Shown: positions 45,985 to 56,897 of the stretch, piece by piece
How positions within the stretch are numbered: the first letter of the stretch is position 1
How the letters are laid out: each line of letters starts with the position of its first letter
Assembly (NCBI GenBank): GCA_004369045.1
Contig: ML213506.1
Coordinates: forward strand, 994,264 to 1,058,263
DNA from: Heliocybe sulcata
Taxonomy: Eukaryota > Basidiomycota > Agaricomycetes > Gloeophyllales > Gloeophyllaceae
Direction: 5' to 3'
Length of the DNA: 64,000 nt
Program-made: the position numbers and the translations under genes
The notes under the pieces: generated by a model
What the model saw: the letters and a program-made list of their open reading frames with translations, nothing else
Database searches by the model: none
What the model was told of the DNA's origin: nothing

Positions 45985-47656
45985 CTAAGGTAGTAAGGTC
46001 GCAGACCAACGCTCAAGAGCCCCAGCCACTTTCTTCGCTGTGACGGCATGACGTCGCAGCTTGTCCCGCCACTGGGTCTGGCTTAGGGGAGGGGCACTGT
46101 CCTCGTGGATGAGACGGAGGCGCTCTCGGTACCAAGCCTCTGCTTCGGTGGTCCAGTACCCAGCAGACCCAAGTCGCCCTGCCAGCCACACATTCTCTTT
46201 TGGGAACCAGGATACTTCGGCAACTTGTTGCAGACCTGATGCAGATTTGCGAGTACAAATGAGATATTTGCCAATCAGACATCCCTCCTCCTCCTCGGTG
46301 ATATGGTCCTCATACCATTCTTCCTCTGCTGATGCTGTGCCAAGAACCTGGACATGGCCGATCCGCATTGCATACTCGTCGGGACCCATGCATGCCCTGT
46401 TCTCTGCTTCAAATTGAAGACCATCGTAAGCGAGACGCCAGAGGATTCCACCACGTCGAAGAGCAGCACGTGAATGTGGAGCAATCTGCATGAAGTTGTT
46501 CCGGCGACTGATGTATCCTAGGTAGTCGGTGGTATTGAAGACGTGACCTTTTAGTCGTGCTGTTGCCTCTGCATGCACAGAAGTGGGATGATATATTTCC
46601 ATCTTCGGCAATTGCTTTGGACATGAAAATGGTATACCCAGAGGAATGATGTTGCCAATGAGGTCAGGCTCAGTGCTGGAATACTTCCGAATAAGGTGAC
46701 AGACATCTGTCGCAGTGTGGAGCCAGATCTCGTGGGTACTAGCAGGGGCACAAACAATGAAGAAAATGCGCTCATGCAAGGTGAAGCGCCTGACAGACAG
46801 GCGAGTTCGCAATCGGCCCACCACCAGATCACTGTGCACATCCAGAGGTGCCCTGTCTTCTGCCAGTGCATCAAGTAGAGCAATAGTCTCATTCACATAG
46901 ACACGGGGCAACCTCCCTTTCACCACAAGCGCGATGTGATGCATCCGGTGCAGGAGATCAGCATGGTTTGTGACATCGAGCTCATCCTCATCAGTGATGG
47001 AGGACAGCAAGCCATACCGCTCACACAAGATCACGTGGAAAGGAGGCTGTTCAAGCTCCACACTCTCAATTATATTGGCCGTATAATACATGAAGTTGTC
47101 CTCCAGTGCCTTGTGAGTCAGAACAGGTACATTGGGAATGATGGCAGCATTTTGGGATGCCAGTGGCCCACTGGCTGCTTGTGATGTAGATGGCCCCGCT
47201 GGTGGTGTAGATAGTGGGGGGAATGCATCCACAGACAGGGCAGACCGTTCAGAACCACCTGCTCGAAGTGCAGATGCAAGTGTCGGGGTTGGCGTAAAAT
47301 CATCTTCATGGATGAAGGCACGCATTTTCGAAGTTTTTCTAGAACACCGCAATTGGTTTAGGCATCATATCCTTCCAGGGAAAGCATCATGGACATACCT
47401 CTCCTCATGCTTGGCTAATCTTTCCTCGATCCAGGTGGCTCTGTCTGATTTGCTTCTAGGATAACACCGTGTAGTGTAAGTATAACATTCTTAGAGTGCA
47501 AGAATGATGGATGTACTTTTTCCCCCCTGCCCCAAGTTGCCGGTCCATGCGACGTTTCAATCCACTGCTGGCATAACACAGAAACTGTGAGCGGCAATAA
47601 CCTCGCGTGCATAAATGATGGACATACCTGTCATCTTTATGCCTACCATCTGCCAT
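45985..47656 (-). CDS. Orphan 495-residue protein, candidate multi-copy family
   Basis: Four exons: 47628-47656, 47517-47564, 47399-47455 and 45985-47338. The join gives a basic start (MADGRHKDD|SGLKRRMDRQLG) and continuous frame totalling 496 codons. The body is globular in composition, with blocks such as FNTTDYLGYISRRNNFMQI and RAALRRGGILWRLAYDGLQ. I recall similar GGI-WRLA sequences from repeated gene families in Agaricomycetes, possibly tied to mobile elements, but cannot confirm it. No catalytic motif is recognised. The codons are free of stops over 1.35 kb, so it looks expressed or recently active. Its three introns resemble each other. Confidence 0.72.
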
Positions 47657-49050
47657 TGCTGCGGTGTTGGATAGCGGATCTTGATTAACGAACGCCTCTT
47701 TTGCAGAGACCTGGGTGAATCGCGCAGGAGCTCAAATATTGATACCGCTGCGGATGGGATACAGGACTAATGGTGGGCCGTACGAACACGGCAAGCGCAA
47801 GTCAGCAATTGCTGGTGAACACAGCAAGTGCAAGTCTCCTGCGTGGCGCGAGTAATGGTCTCCGGGCTTGTTGAGATCTCGAGACCGCAGTTGCTGGCCA
47901 GCACAGCAAGCGTGGTTGGAGAGACTTCAAACTCGCACAGAACTAGATGAGAGCGAGCTATGACTGCTGAATACAAGACCAAACGCGGCTGCCTTGGGCT
48001 TGAGCACTTGAGCCTGTGGGCGGTTCGAGAACGAGCTGCGAGGACGAGCTGAGCGGCAAGAACGTTGCGAAGACGCGACGCCGGCGAAGATGGTTGTGCG
48101 TTGTGGGAAATGCTGACCTAATCGAGAGCGCTCATATGCATGACACCTCACGATAACGGCGGCGATTAAATCTTTGCGCTCTTGCCCTTGAGCTTGAGAG
48201 GTGGACTCTAGAGAAGGTAGGCACTTTCCTTTCATCCTTGACATCAAGGTAGTTTGGGTGCATCCATCGAACTGGTGATCGCAGAGTGATATACTTACAA
48301 ATATGTGCAAATATAGTGCCACATTGGAAGATTACTTGGAAGGATTTCGGCGGTTTACTACGTGGTCTCTGTCGGACGAAATGGCCAGAAGGAGGTAGTA
48401 GAACAGCTCGTTGTGTTTTAAAAATGTTCACATGCCCACCATCAGGCGCACTTACCGTTTGAATTAGTCTTGTTGCCGCAGTTCGTCTATGCTGGTCCGA
48501 AAGGTCCAAATCCTCTAGCTTGAAAACTCCGGTCTACGCGCTCTAGCCCGTTCCCATTATCGTCGTCAGTGTCAAGATCCTTCTCGCCACGCGCCGCCCT
48601 GCACATGTACGCCGCCCCGCTTTCATGGAGGTCATGTGATCGTGGAGAGGTCAATCGGTCAATCGGTCAAGCAGGAGAGTCAGCCAGAGCAGCACACGGC
48701 TTCTCCGCTTCTGCGTCCCCATGCTGAAGGCCAAATGACCTTGTGATGTGAGTGGGAGTTGCTTGCTCGCGGAGAAAGATTCGGTGACTTGATTCACCTG
48801 AATATCGATAGGCTGCGTAGGTTCGGTTGGTGGCAGGAGAGATCATGGCGGCGTGCTGACAGAGCCTTCTATGTTGTTCTGATGAGGCAATAATAATGCA
48901 TAGTCAGCAAGCAAAGGTGTAGGAAAGGAGTAGGCCTGACATCACATCGATTCTGAATCACCCGTGGGATCGCCCTGGACGCGAGTATAAACTGCGGTCT
49001 GTCGTCTTCTAGCCGTCTTGTCGTCTACTAGCCAAACAATCTGCAATACC
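47657..49050. other. Intergenic 1.4 kb
   Basis: No supported gene. It contains a short GTCAATCG tandem (about 48651-48668) and related GCTTGCTGTG-type direct repeats near 47800-47920 on the minus strand. Confidence 0.45.
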
Positions 49051-49871
49051 ATGGCTCCCAAAGAGATCATACTATACGACATTCCCCGAAGGGAGATGGA
49101 TAAGGGGTCTTGGTCGCCCAATACCCTGAAGGCCAGGTACGATCCCGAAGCGATTCTTAGATATAGAATACCGCGCTGACTGCGTCTGATGTGCTTAGAC
49201 TTGCCTTGGCCTTCAAAGGCTTACCATACAAGACCGTTTGGATAGAATATCCTGACATTGCTGGCCTCTGCGAGAAGATAGGAGCCAAGTCGACTGGTAC
49301 GAAGGAGGATGGCACACCCGCGTATACACTCCCAGTTATCCAAGATCCAAACACGAACGCTGTTGTTGCGGACTCATATGCTATCGCAGAGTACCTCGAT
49401 GCAAACTACGCCACCGCACGCGCGCTCTTTCCGGCGGGCACCGAGGGCTTCCATGCAGCATTCTTCACCGCATTCACCGCGCCCTATGGTGCGGTGGCGC
49501 AGACGTACCCAACGTTCGTAGCGCACGTACCCGAGCTCCTCAATCCTTCCAGTGCCGAGTACTTCATCCGTACGAGAACCGCGCGTTTGGGCAAGCTCGA
49601 AGACTTGTGCCCTCGGGGGCCTACGCGGAACGCGCAGCTTGAGCGATCGAGGGCCGCGTTTGAGGTGGTGGCTGGCTGGTATGCGAAGGCTGGAAAGGAC
49701 AAGCTTTACTTGATGGGCGATACGCCGACCTGGGCGGACATCGTCATCGCAGCGTATATGCTCGGTGTTAAACGAATCTTCGGCCCGGACTCGGATGAGT
49801 GGAAGCAGATCTCGAGCTGGCACGGTGGTAGATGGGCGAAACTGGTTGATGCCCTGGGTACAAGTGATTAA
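49051..49871 (+). CDS. Glutathione S-transferase, FuA-like
   Basis: Two exons, 49051-49136 and 49199-49871, joined as LKAR|LALAFKGLPYKTVWIEYPDI. The N-terminal thioredoxin-like domain has the SPNTLKAR start of helix 1 and the glutathione-contact segment TLPVIQDP...VVADSYAIAEYLD. The C-terminal helical domain contains YLMGDTPTWADIVIAAYMLG, the GST N-capping region. This is the Ure2p-related, fungal-specific GSTFuA type that is expanded in wood-decay fungi and binds wood extractives. The likely activity is glutathione conjugation or ligand binding in the cytosol. It is probably complete (about 252 residues). Confidence 0.9.
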
Positions 49872-50392
49872 GATGGTCTCTAATGTTCAAGGAATAGGAA
49901 TGTGTATTTTGTTTGGCAAGATGACATGTCTGGCAGATAGGCCAGACGAAATACCGAAAAAGAGATTCGAGAAATTCGACTTGTTAATCAGAACGATCTT
50001 TGGCGAGCTATTGCACCCGGCCACGGCCGTTCGAATTGATGCGATAGAGCGCGCACGATATTCTCTGCTTAGAGTTGCTACGGCAGTCTGCTCGGTTAAG
50101 CCATATCCTCTGAGGCACTGCCCAGTGATGAATGATGGATAGATGCAGTCAAGCTCGGCATGTTTGGACGGCTTGAGGGCATCCGAAAAGTCGGAGCCAC
50201 CGCCAGAGCCTCATTCTCGCCGCTGGCCCTTCATCAAACCGTATGGTGGAGCAGATACTGCACTACCGGATCGTGCTTCTGTGCCTGTATGGCCGCCCCG
50301 AAGGAATTCCTTCGTCTCGACTACTAGGACGCGTCAAGACGCTTCAATGCTTTGCTTCCTCTGTCCAGTGCACCATACTGTTCAGCTGAGAG
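49872..50392. other. Intergenic, no supported gene
   Basis: 521 bp; short ORFs only. Confidence 0.5.
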
Positions 50393-52113
50393 ATGGCCAT
50401 CCATGATGCTAGTGAAATCGGTTTGAATCTCGGAGCGCCTTTCCTGGGTCTGGGGATATCGCTCATGTGAGTCCACCTCCGTTTCTCCAGCCATGTTGCT
50501 AAACGAGAGTGTTAGGCTGGGCGGCCTCAACTATGGTCAGATGTTCCATTATTACAATACTTTCCGCGCCGACGCGCGAATGATGAAGATACTGGTGCGT
50601 CACGGCATAATAGCACGCTCTCGGACGGAGCTGACATCCCGCAGGTCATGATGGTTGGGTTGGTACGATGTGTCCCTCCAGAATTGCGCCTGCCTCGAAA
50701 CTTACCCCAGATACTCAGTGCGACACTCTTGCGTCGTGTTTTGCGCTACATTCGCAGTGGTATTATGTCATCACCAAGTGTGCAGGCAATGGATGCACCA
50801 GGGACGTGTGGTAAGTGGGTCTGGGAGTCCTAGCCCTCCTTGTTATCTTATATCTCTTTACAGGAGTACACCGGTAAGAGATTGCGATGTAGTACGCTCT
50901 TCGGTACTCATGAAGGAGCTGTACAGGCAGTCACGATTCCTCAAGTAGGTCGATGGCCCCGTTCAGTGTTCTCGCAGTTCTACTCACCATGATCGCAGAA
51001 TCTGTGCAGCTTCCTCGCTAAACTGTGATTATTCCTGTGCTTGGCTTTTCAAGTAATCTGACGTAAGATCTCACCTTAGCTTTTACGTCTTTCGATTATG
51101 GTCATGTAAGAACGACTCTCTATCCACTGAGGGCGCATAACTAATAGCCCGACCGTGCAGTCGGAAAGCACAAGGCAACATTAATCTTGGTGTGTACACA
51201 GTGAAAATCAACGTTCCGAAGTGCTCACATAGATTCTCAGCCGGTGATACTGTTGGTGGCCCTTGGTATGGATTCCTCCCATATAGCTACGTTAGCTAGC
51301 TAATCCGCAATGACAACAACCCATCAGGTATCAGCTACAGTAAGTCTGCAACTACTCTATCTCTAGCGTCAAACTCACCAGCATCTGTCTCAGGTTACCT
51401 CCCAATCGCGTAAGATCCATGTTTTCGCCAGGAGACTGCCGCATGCTCACTTCCTTCGCCGGACAGGTACAAACACAACCTCCTGAGCGATCTGCAACCA
51501 TCCTCTCCCTTCTACGCGACAATCCGAGTACGTAGCCTCCATCCCCCCATCGCAACCTTGACAGACCATCGGATCGCAGTGGCGGTTCATCTCGAGCACT
51601 GTCATCTTGACTTCCGCAGATATCAGTATCACGGTGGGGATGTACTATGTGCTGCGCTCGACTCGAGAGCGGGCCATAGGAACTTCAAGGTACCCACCCG
51701 CACGGCTACTACGTATATTTGTTCTCGTCTCATCTTGGGATTTGCACCTGATAGATCGCTCATCAACACCCTTATTACTTATGCGGTCGTCACCGGGCTT
51801 TTAGCAATGTCAGTTGCTCCTCTTCGCCACCATCACGTTTACACCACTAAAGTCCCGTCCTCAGGCTTATCCAAATTATATACATTATCGCGGTATGTCC
51901 CTCGGATGACACTGATCCTTGGGTGTTATCTCAACAGGCTCTCCAGCTAGTAGCGTTCCCCGGGACTTTCCTCTTTCAAGGGATCTACTTCGTACTGGGA
52001 AAAGGCAAGTCTTATTCTCCGTAAGCGTGTCACAAGTCTGACCGTGCTTTCTAGTGGACGTGGTTTGCATGCTGGCGGCGTTCGTTGATTTCATGCTTGC
52101 ACATACGAAGTGA
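50393..52113 (+). CDS. DUF6534-like seven-helix membrane protein, copy 1, with 1-nt frameshift
   Basis: A many-exon gene whose pieces follow the DUF6534 family: LGAPFLGLGISLM, LGGLNYGQMFHYYNTFRADARMMKIL, ALHSQWYYVITKCAG, SFYVFRLW, DISITVGMYYVLRSTRERA, SLINTLITYAVVTGLLAM, LIQIIYIIA, and VAFPGTFLFQGIYFVLGK|VDVVCMLAAF. Such proteins are abundant in Agaricomycetes; the function is unknown. At 50654-50658 the sequence GTTGGG puts the Trp codon of VMMVW out of frame; one extra T would restore VMMVWVDTQCD, matching copy 2 (VAILWFGDTGCQ). This could be a sequencing error or inactivation. The last exon ends at a TGA at 52111-52113. Confidence 0.65.
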
Positions 52114-52955
52114 CTGACAGCACTATGGTCTGTATAGCGTTAATTCGAGAGAGGCGCTCCGAACACGGGTGGCCAAGTTGTCCCCAGGGAACACGTCGGC
52201 CTCTACGACGGACGGTATCTGCTTGGACACCATGATTTCGCCGGCGGAAGCGACGTATATGTCGTATGACTCGAGATACAGGGCATAGTAGATGTACAAA
52301 AGGTATGTCGTTGTTCGTGTAGGGGCGAGATGAGGATGAAGGATGGCTAACGTGATTTATGATAGTAACGACCTTTACGGAAATCAATGTACCATAACGC
52401 GCATCCCTCTTATAAATGAACAGATCGAACAATGTGGCGGGCGATGACTTGCGAATAAGACCTAGGAAAAGACCTGCCATGACTGGCATTCTACCGTGAG
52501 CGCCCTTCTCGCGTTACTCCCTCATGGGGAAAGTGTCTGGTCATGTTCCGGATCTGTTGGTGCTCGGTGAGCTGTGCGGCAAGAATGTGCGAGAATCAGT
52601 ACTCAGTGTGTAGTGCCTCGATACACTGTCACATGCGATGTAGCTCATCTTCGTCATCACCCGGATCTCTGATCTCCTGTCTTCGAGCAAAATTCAGTCG
52701 CTGATCCGATGTGATTGTTGCTCATCGCCGTCTTGCTAGATCTTCACAGCTGAAATCACCAGGGTATTGAGGTGGGTCAACCTAGAGATCATCCTCCACT
52801 TCTGTGTATATCGACTCCTGCTGTACAGCTCACCTCTGTTGTCTCGTGCAGTCATTTCGGTCTCGATGGAATTAAATGCAACGGATGCATGGTCGCGCTA
52901 CTAACACTGCCGCTTAGTCTCATAAAGCTACTGTGGAGAGCGTGGGCCCTGCCAT
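52114..52955. other. Intergenic between two DUF6534-like genes, with a minus-strand fragment
   Basis: On the minus strand around 52140-52489 two frames look coding-like (LFDLFIYKRDARYGTL and EIMVSKQIPSVVEADVFPGD) but do not join and match nothing I recognise. The repeat TCAGTACTCAGTG is at 52596-52608. Confidence 0.35.
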
Positions 52956-54809
52956 ATGCCTTCCCTACTTGATCTAACATTTGGAGCTCCTTTCATAGGG
53001 TTCATAATATCTACGATGTGAGTGACCTGTCCGTCTCGCGGAGACAGTCGTTGCTTGACTCCTCTGCTCAGGTTGAGCGGCCTCACCTGTGGACAAGTCT
53101 GGACGTACTACCGTACTTTTAAGGAGGATAGCAGGGTAACAAAGTGGCTGGTGAGTAGTCTTGCCTCCTGAGATCATGTACGCTCTCCGAGATGATTATA
53201 GGTCGCCATTCTATGGTTTGTACGTCCTTGTGCACTTGCGGTCCTTCAATCCAAGTAACTTATGGTGAAGGGCGATACTGGCTGCCAGTGTCTGGCGGCG
53301 TACACTCAGTGGTGGTATCTTGTCAGCAGATGCCAACCCGAAGGGTGTTTATACAACATATGGTACGTCGCTGAAGCTCTGGTGATCTCTTTCCACCTGA
53401 CTGACTATTCTGACAGGAGCACTTCCGTCAGTCGGATAGTTCATTGACTGTCGCCTACTCACTCGCCGAACTCGTTCTAGGATTCCGCCGTCCTTCAGGT
53501 GCGGATTACCATAGGTGGTACCACTCTCGCGGACTGACAGAGGGTGGACAGCAAATCTGTAGCTTCATCGTGAAAATGTGGGTGACCGAGCTCGCATCGT
53601 GGCATCCATTGACTTTTAGTCCCGATAGCTTCTTCGTCTTGCGCATACGAAAACGTAAAGTTTCTTCTGCTTGCTTAGCAAAGGATAGCATCGCTCATGC
53701 CCGCTCTTCCGAAAGTCGCCAAACACAATGCTGTTCTGTTCCTCGTGAGTCTGCTCGGGACTTCTTCTTGTCGCCCGGCCTGATACCCATGGGCCAGTTC
53801 GTCCCCCCGCTTCTTACTTTAGGTATTCACTCCGCCTATACATTCGCCTGGACTGTGATGATCTGACCTCCTTCGTGCTTATATCTTCAGCGGCTTTTGC
53901 TCGTGAGTGACATTGCTACTTTGCATGAAGATGGGGCTGACAGGGGGATGACGCCAGTATACCTCAAACCAGTGTAAGACATCATCTCATGCATGCCCTT
54001 GTAAAACTAATCGCGAACAACCTTGCTAGATATCAAGCCCCATTGATTACCATCTATGATCCGGCCTCGCTTCTGTACCGAAGGGTTTCAGTATGGATCT
54101 TGTTTCTCTCAAAAAGCCTCGTCATTAACGCCGTTATTAAGATTCTGCTGACAATTAGTGCTGGCTGTGGATTGCTCACCGATCTGGCAGTGACTTTTTC
54201 TATGTGCATTCTGCTACATCGGTACAAAGCACAGGGCGGCGCAGCTTCCAGGTCAGTGACGCTCCCATCTGCTACGCTCCTGAGAGGGTTACTCCAATCT
54301 TTTGCGAGCAGATTAATAATGAATCGCCTGCTCATATATACCCTAGCAACCGGCTTCTTAGCAATGTGAATGCTCATTCGACGTTGCGCTCCTCGTCATT
54401 CCCGCTAACGGCGCGCTACTCTTGTGTCATCCCCGCAGATTGTTCGAGGGCCTTTTCATTGCTTGCGTAGGTACTCTTCTGCCATCTGCATGCGTCTGAC
54501 TAACACGGCCCTTCACTACAGTGGTTTGCTTTCCCTGGGACGTTCATATTTGACGCTGTATTCTTGGTCATGGGGAAAGGTCAGTCCGTACAGTGACAGT
54601 CGCATTTCGATGTTGATCGTGACACCGTCATAGTGGACGTGAACTGCTTGCTTGCCGCGTACGTACCGCCCAGATATGGACTTCCTCGGGATGCTGATCG
54701 AGATGGTATACAGTCTGAACCTAAGACATATGTTGCGAGGACGACGGGAATCCGTCCAACTGCAAATGCAACGGTCTTCATTCATGTGCAGATCTGCAGT
54801 CAGACCTAG
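52956..54809 (+). CDS. DUF6534-like seven-helix membrane protein, copy 2
   Basis: Tandem paralogue of the 50393-52113 gene with the same exon order. Recognisable parts are LTFGAPFIGFIISTM|LSGLTCGQVWTYYRTFKED, TKWL|VAILWF|GDTGCQCLAAYTQWWYLV, NIW|STS, SFFVLRIRKRK, GLLTDLAVTFSMCILLHRYK, NRLLIYTLATGFLAM, and FAFPGTFIFDAVFLVMGK|VDVNCLLAA. The tail after the last helix is longer than in copy 1 and ends at a TAG at 54807-54809. No frameshift was found, but exons between 53440 and 54100 are uncertain. The role is unknown; receptor-like membrane function is inference from topology. Confidence 0.65.
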
Positions 54810-54943
54810 ACATCACCAACGCTTACACTACACTGGGATGGGCTTGTGATCCAGCATTCTGAGCCGGACGCTCGCAGCCGGAATTATTTACACCTCGTAC
54901 AGGTCACGCCGAATCCAAGTAAAAACACAAATAAGTTACAAAG

Positions 54944-56581
54944 TTAATGTAATTTTGAGTCTGTATGCGCATGCCCGTGCCTTGCCTCTATGTCCGTCTC
55001 GTCTATCGGGTTAAATCGTACTCTTACCTCGGTGACCTCCCGTCTCGCCTCCTTCAGCGTGCTCGCAATCCTCTCCTCCAAGTCCGCCGATTCTGCTACG
55101 CTCATGCTCTTGGGCACATCGGCGACCAGGTCCACGAATACCAGTGCGCCCGCGCGTCGTGCACGCAGAGAACGAATGGCGAAGAGCATCTGGCGCTCCA
55201 CTTGCTTTTGGGACTGCGGGTCGATGGGGTAGGTGGAGAGGAGGGGTTGCAGGGCGTCGTTGATGGCCTTCCGCGACCGCCAGGGGACACCAGCGTCGGT
55301 CAGGTCACCGAATGCGCCCCGTAAGAGGCTGACACCTTGTCGAAGGATGACAACCGATATGAGCAATCCTGAAGAAATATTCATCAGACATCCAGAGGTA
55401 TTCTATCAGCCAGACGAACCTCCTAAGGGGTCCAGCGGGAGAGCCGGGAACCACCAAGTTCCCAGTATCGCGGCTAAAGCGACGGCGCTGGAATATGCGT
55501 CGCTTCGGTGGTGGACCGCGTTCGCGAGTAAGACTGGGCTCTTCTCATCATCCGCGACCTTCTTGGTGGCCCTGTAGAGCCACTCCTTCACACCCACGCT
55601 GAGTGCAGCAAACCAAGCCGCGTTGGGATCCAAGGCGTGTTCGTGTGCGTGCGCTGTTGCCCCAGCAGGTGCGATAGGCAATTGCTGTGCGGCGTCTTTG
55701 ACGGTCTGTAATACTGCTTGAGTAGGACCGGGAGGCAGAGCTGCCGCGGTCTCTGAGAGGGTGTGGAGGAGGAGGTAGTAGGAGTGGTAGCCTATGCCGA
55801 GAGCACCTCCGATGAGGATTAGGGACATGATGGTAGTACCCAGAGTCTCGAATTTGGCGAAACCAAATGGGTATCGCTCTGATGGAGGTCGCCGAGAGAG
55901 CTTCCAGCAGAATAGAGTGACAAAGTCTCCAAGCAAGTCTATGAAACGCGTCAAGACGGGATCCAAAGACCAACGGAGATGGCAGGCACGCACCACTCAG
56001 TGAGTGTCCCGCTTCAGCAAGTAGGGCCGCGGAATTCAGAAACCACCCTGCCGTGCCCTTTGTCGCTGTAAGGCCCACATTCGAGAACAAGCCGACCAGG
56101 GTAATCTGGCTCCCTCGGTCCCCTGCGCGCGTCTGTTAGTCCTCGGGCTCGCCGCGACGTGCAGCGGATCAACATACGAGGGTTACATACCTCCGCCTTG
56201 CAGAGCCTGCATTATCCGTTCCGCGCCCTGCCCTCTGTCCTCCATCGAATGTGTGTGCGCGCTGAATATCGAATGTGAATGGGCATGATCGTGCCCATGC
56301 TCGTGCTCGTGGTCATGCTCCCCCGCCAGCTCCTTCCCCTTGTCGCTCCGCGTCGAATGTGCCCTCCGCATCGCCATCCCGCTGAGACCGAACAAGGCAG
56401 ACCAAGAACAGCGCGAGACGTGGGGATGGGGGGCCTGGTGTATATATAACGGACTGTTCAATAACACGAGGGAAGACCCGCTGCCTTGTATCTGATAGGA
56501 CAGCCGTCGCCTGGGCAGTCTTAGCACTGGCAGGGTCGGTGCTGCGCGCTTGCACTTCGGGACGCTTCTACAGCGAAGCAT
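54944..56581 (-). CDS. Cation diffusion facilitator, mitochondrial MMT type
   Basis: Multi-exon. The N-terminal part is Arg/Ser-rich and compatible with a mitochondrial presequence, then a His-rich segment (EHDHEHEHGHDHAHSHS). Membrane helices carry the CDF metal site: LLAEAGHSLSDLLGDFVTLF and HHRSDAYSSAVALAAI, with PFGFAKFETLG between them. The C-terminal cytosolic domain spans VDLVADVPKSMSVAESADLEERI. Members of this branch (yeast Mmt1/Mmt2) move iron out of mitochondria; other CDFs move zinc. The exact N-terminal exon is uncertain because the first 60 codons upstream of MAMRRAHSTR may include an intron. Confidence 0.85.
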
Positions 56582-56897
56582 ATGATCTGCTTATAAGGCG
56601 GCCTGGTGATACGTGGCTGAACGGAAGGTGGCGGTACCAGCGCTGATGCCAGGGAGTATATGATACAAGGCAGTTTCGACCGCGGCGTATATACAGTCTT
56701 TACTCGGAGGCGCCGTGCTCAGCGCTCGACGGGGGAAACGATCTCGCCATTGCCCCAGCGAACACGATAGCATGACGAGTAGACTCGGGTTCTCGGCCCA
56801 ATAGCCGCTCAATCAGCTTCGGCGCAGCGAGTGGGTAGACTGCATTTCTGCAACATATGAGAGACCTTAACATAAAAATATCCTAGTATTATTCTTG
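56582..56897. other. Intergenic
   Basis: 316 bp without a coding signal between two minus-strand genes. Confidence 0.5.
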
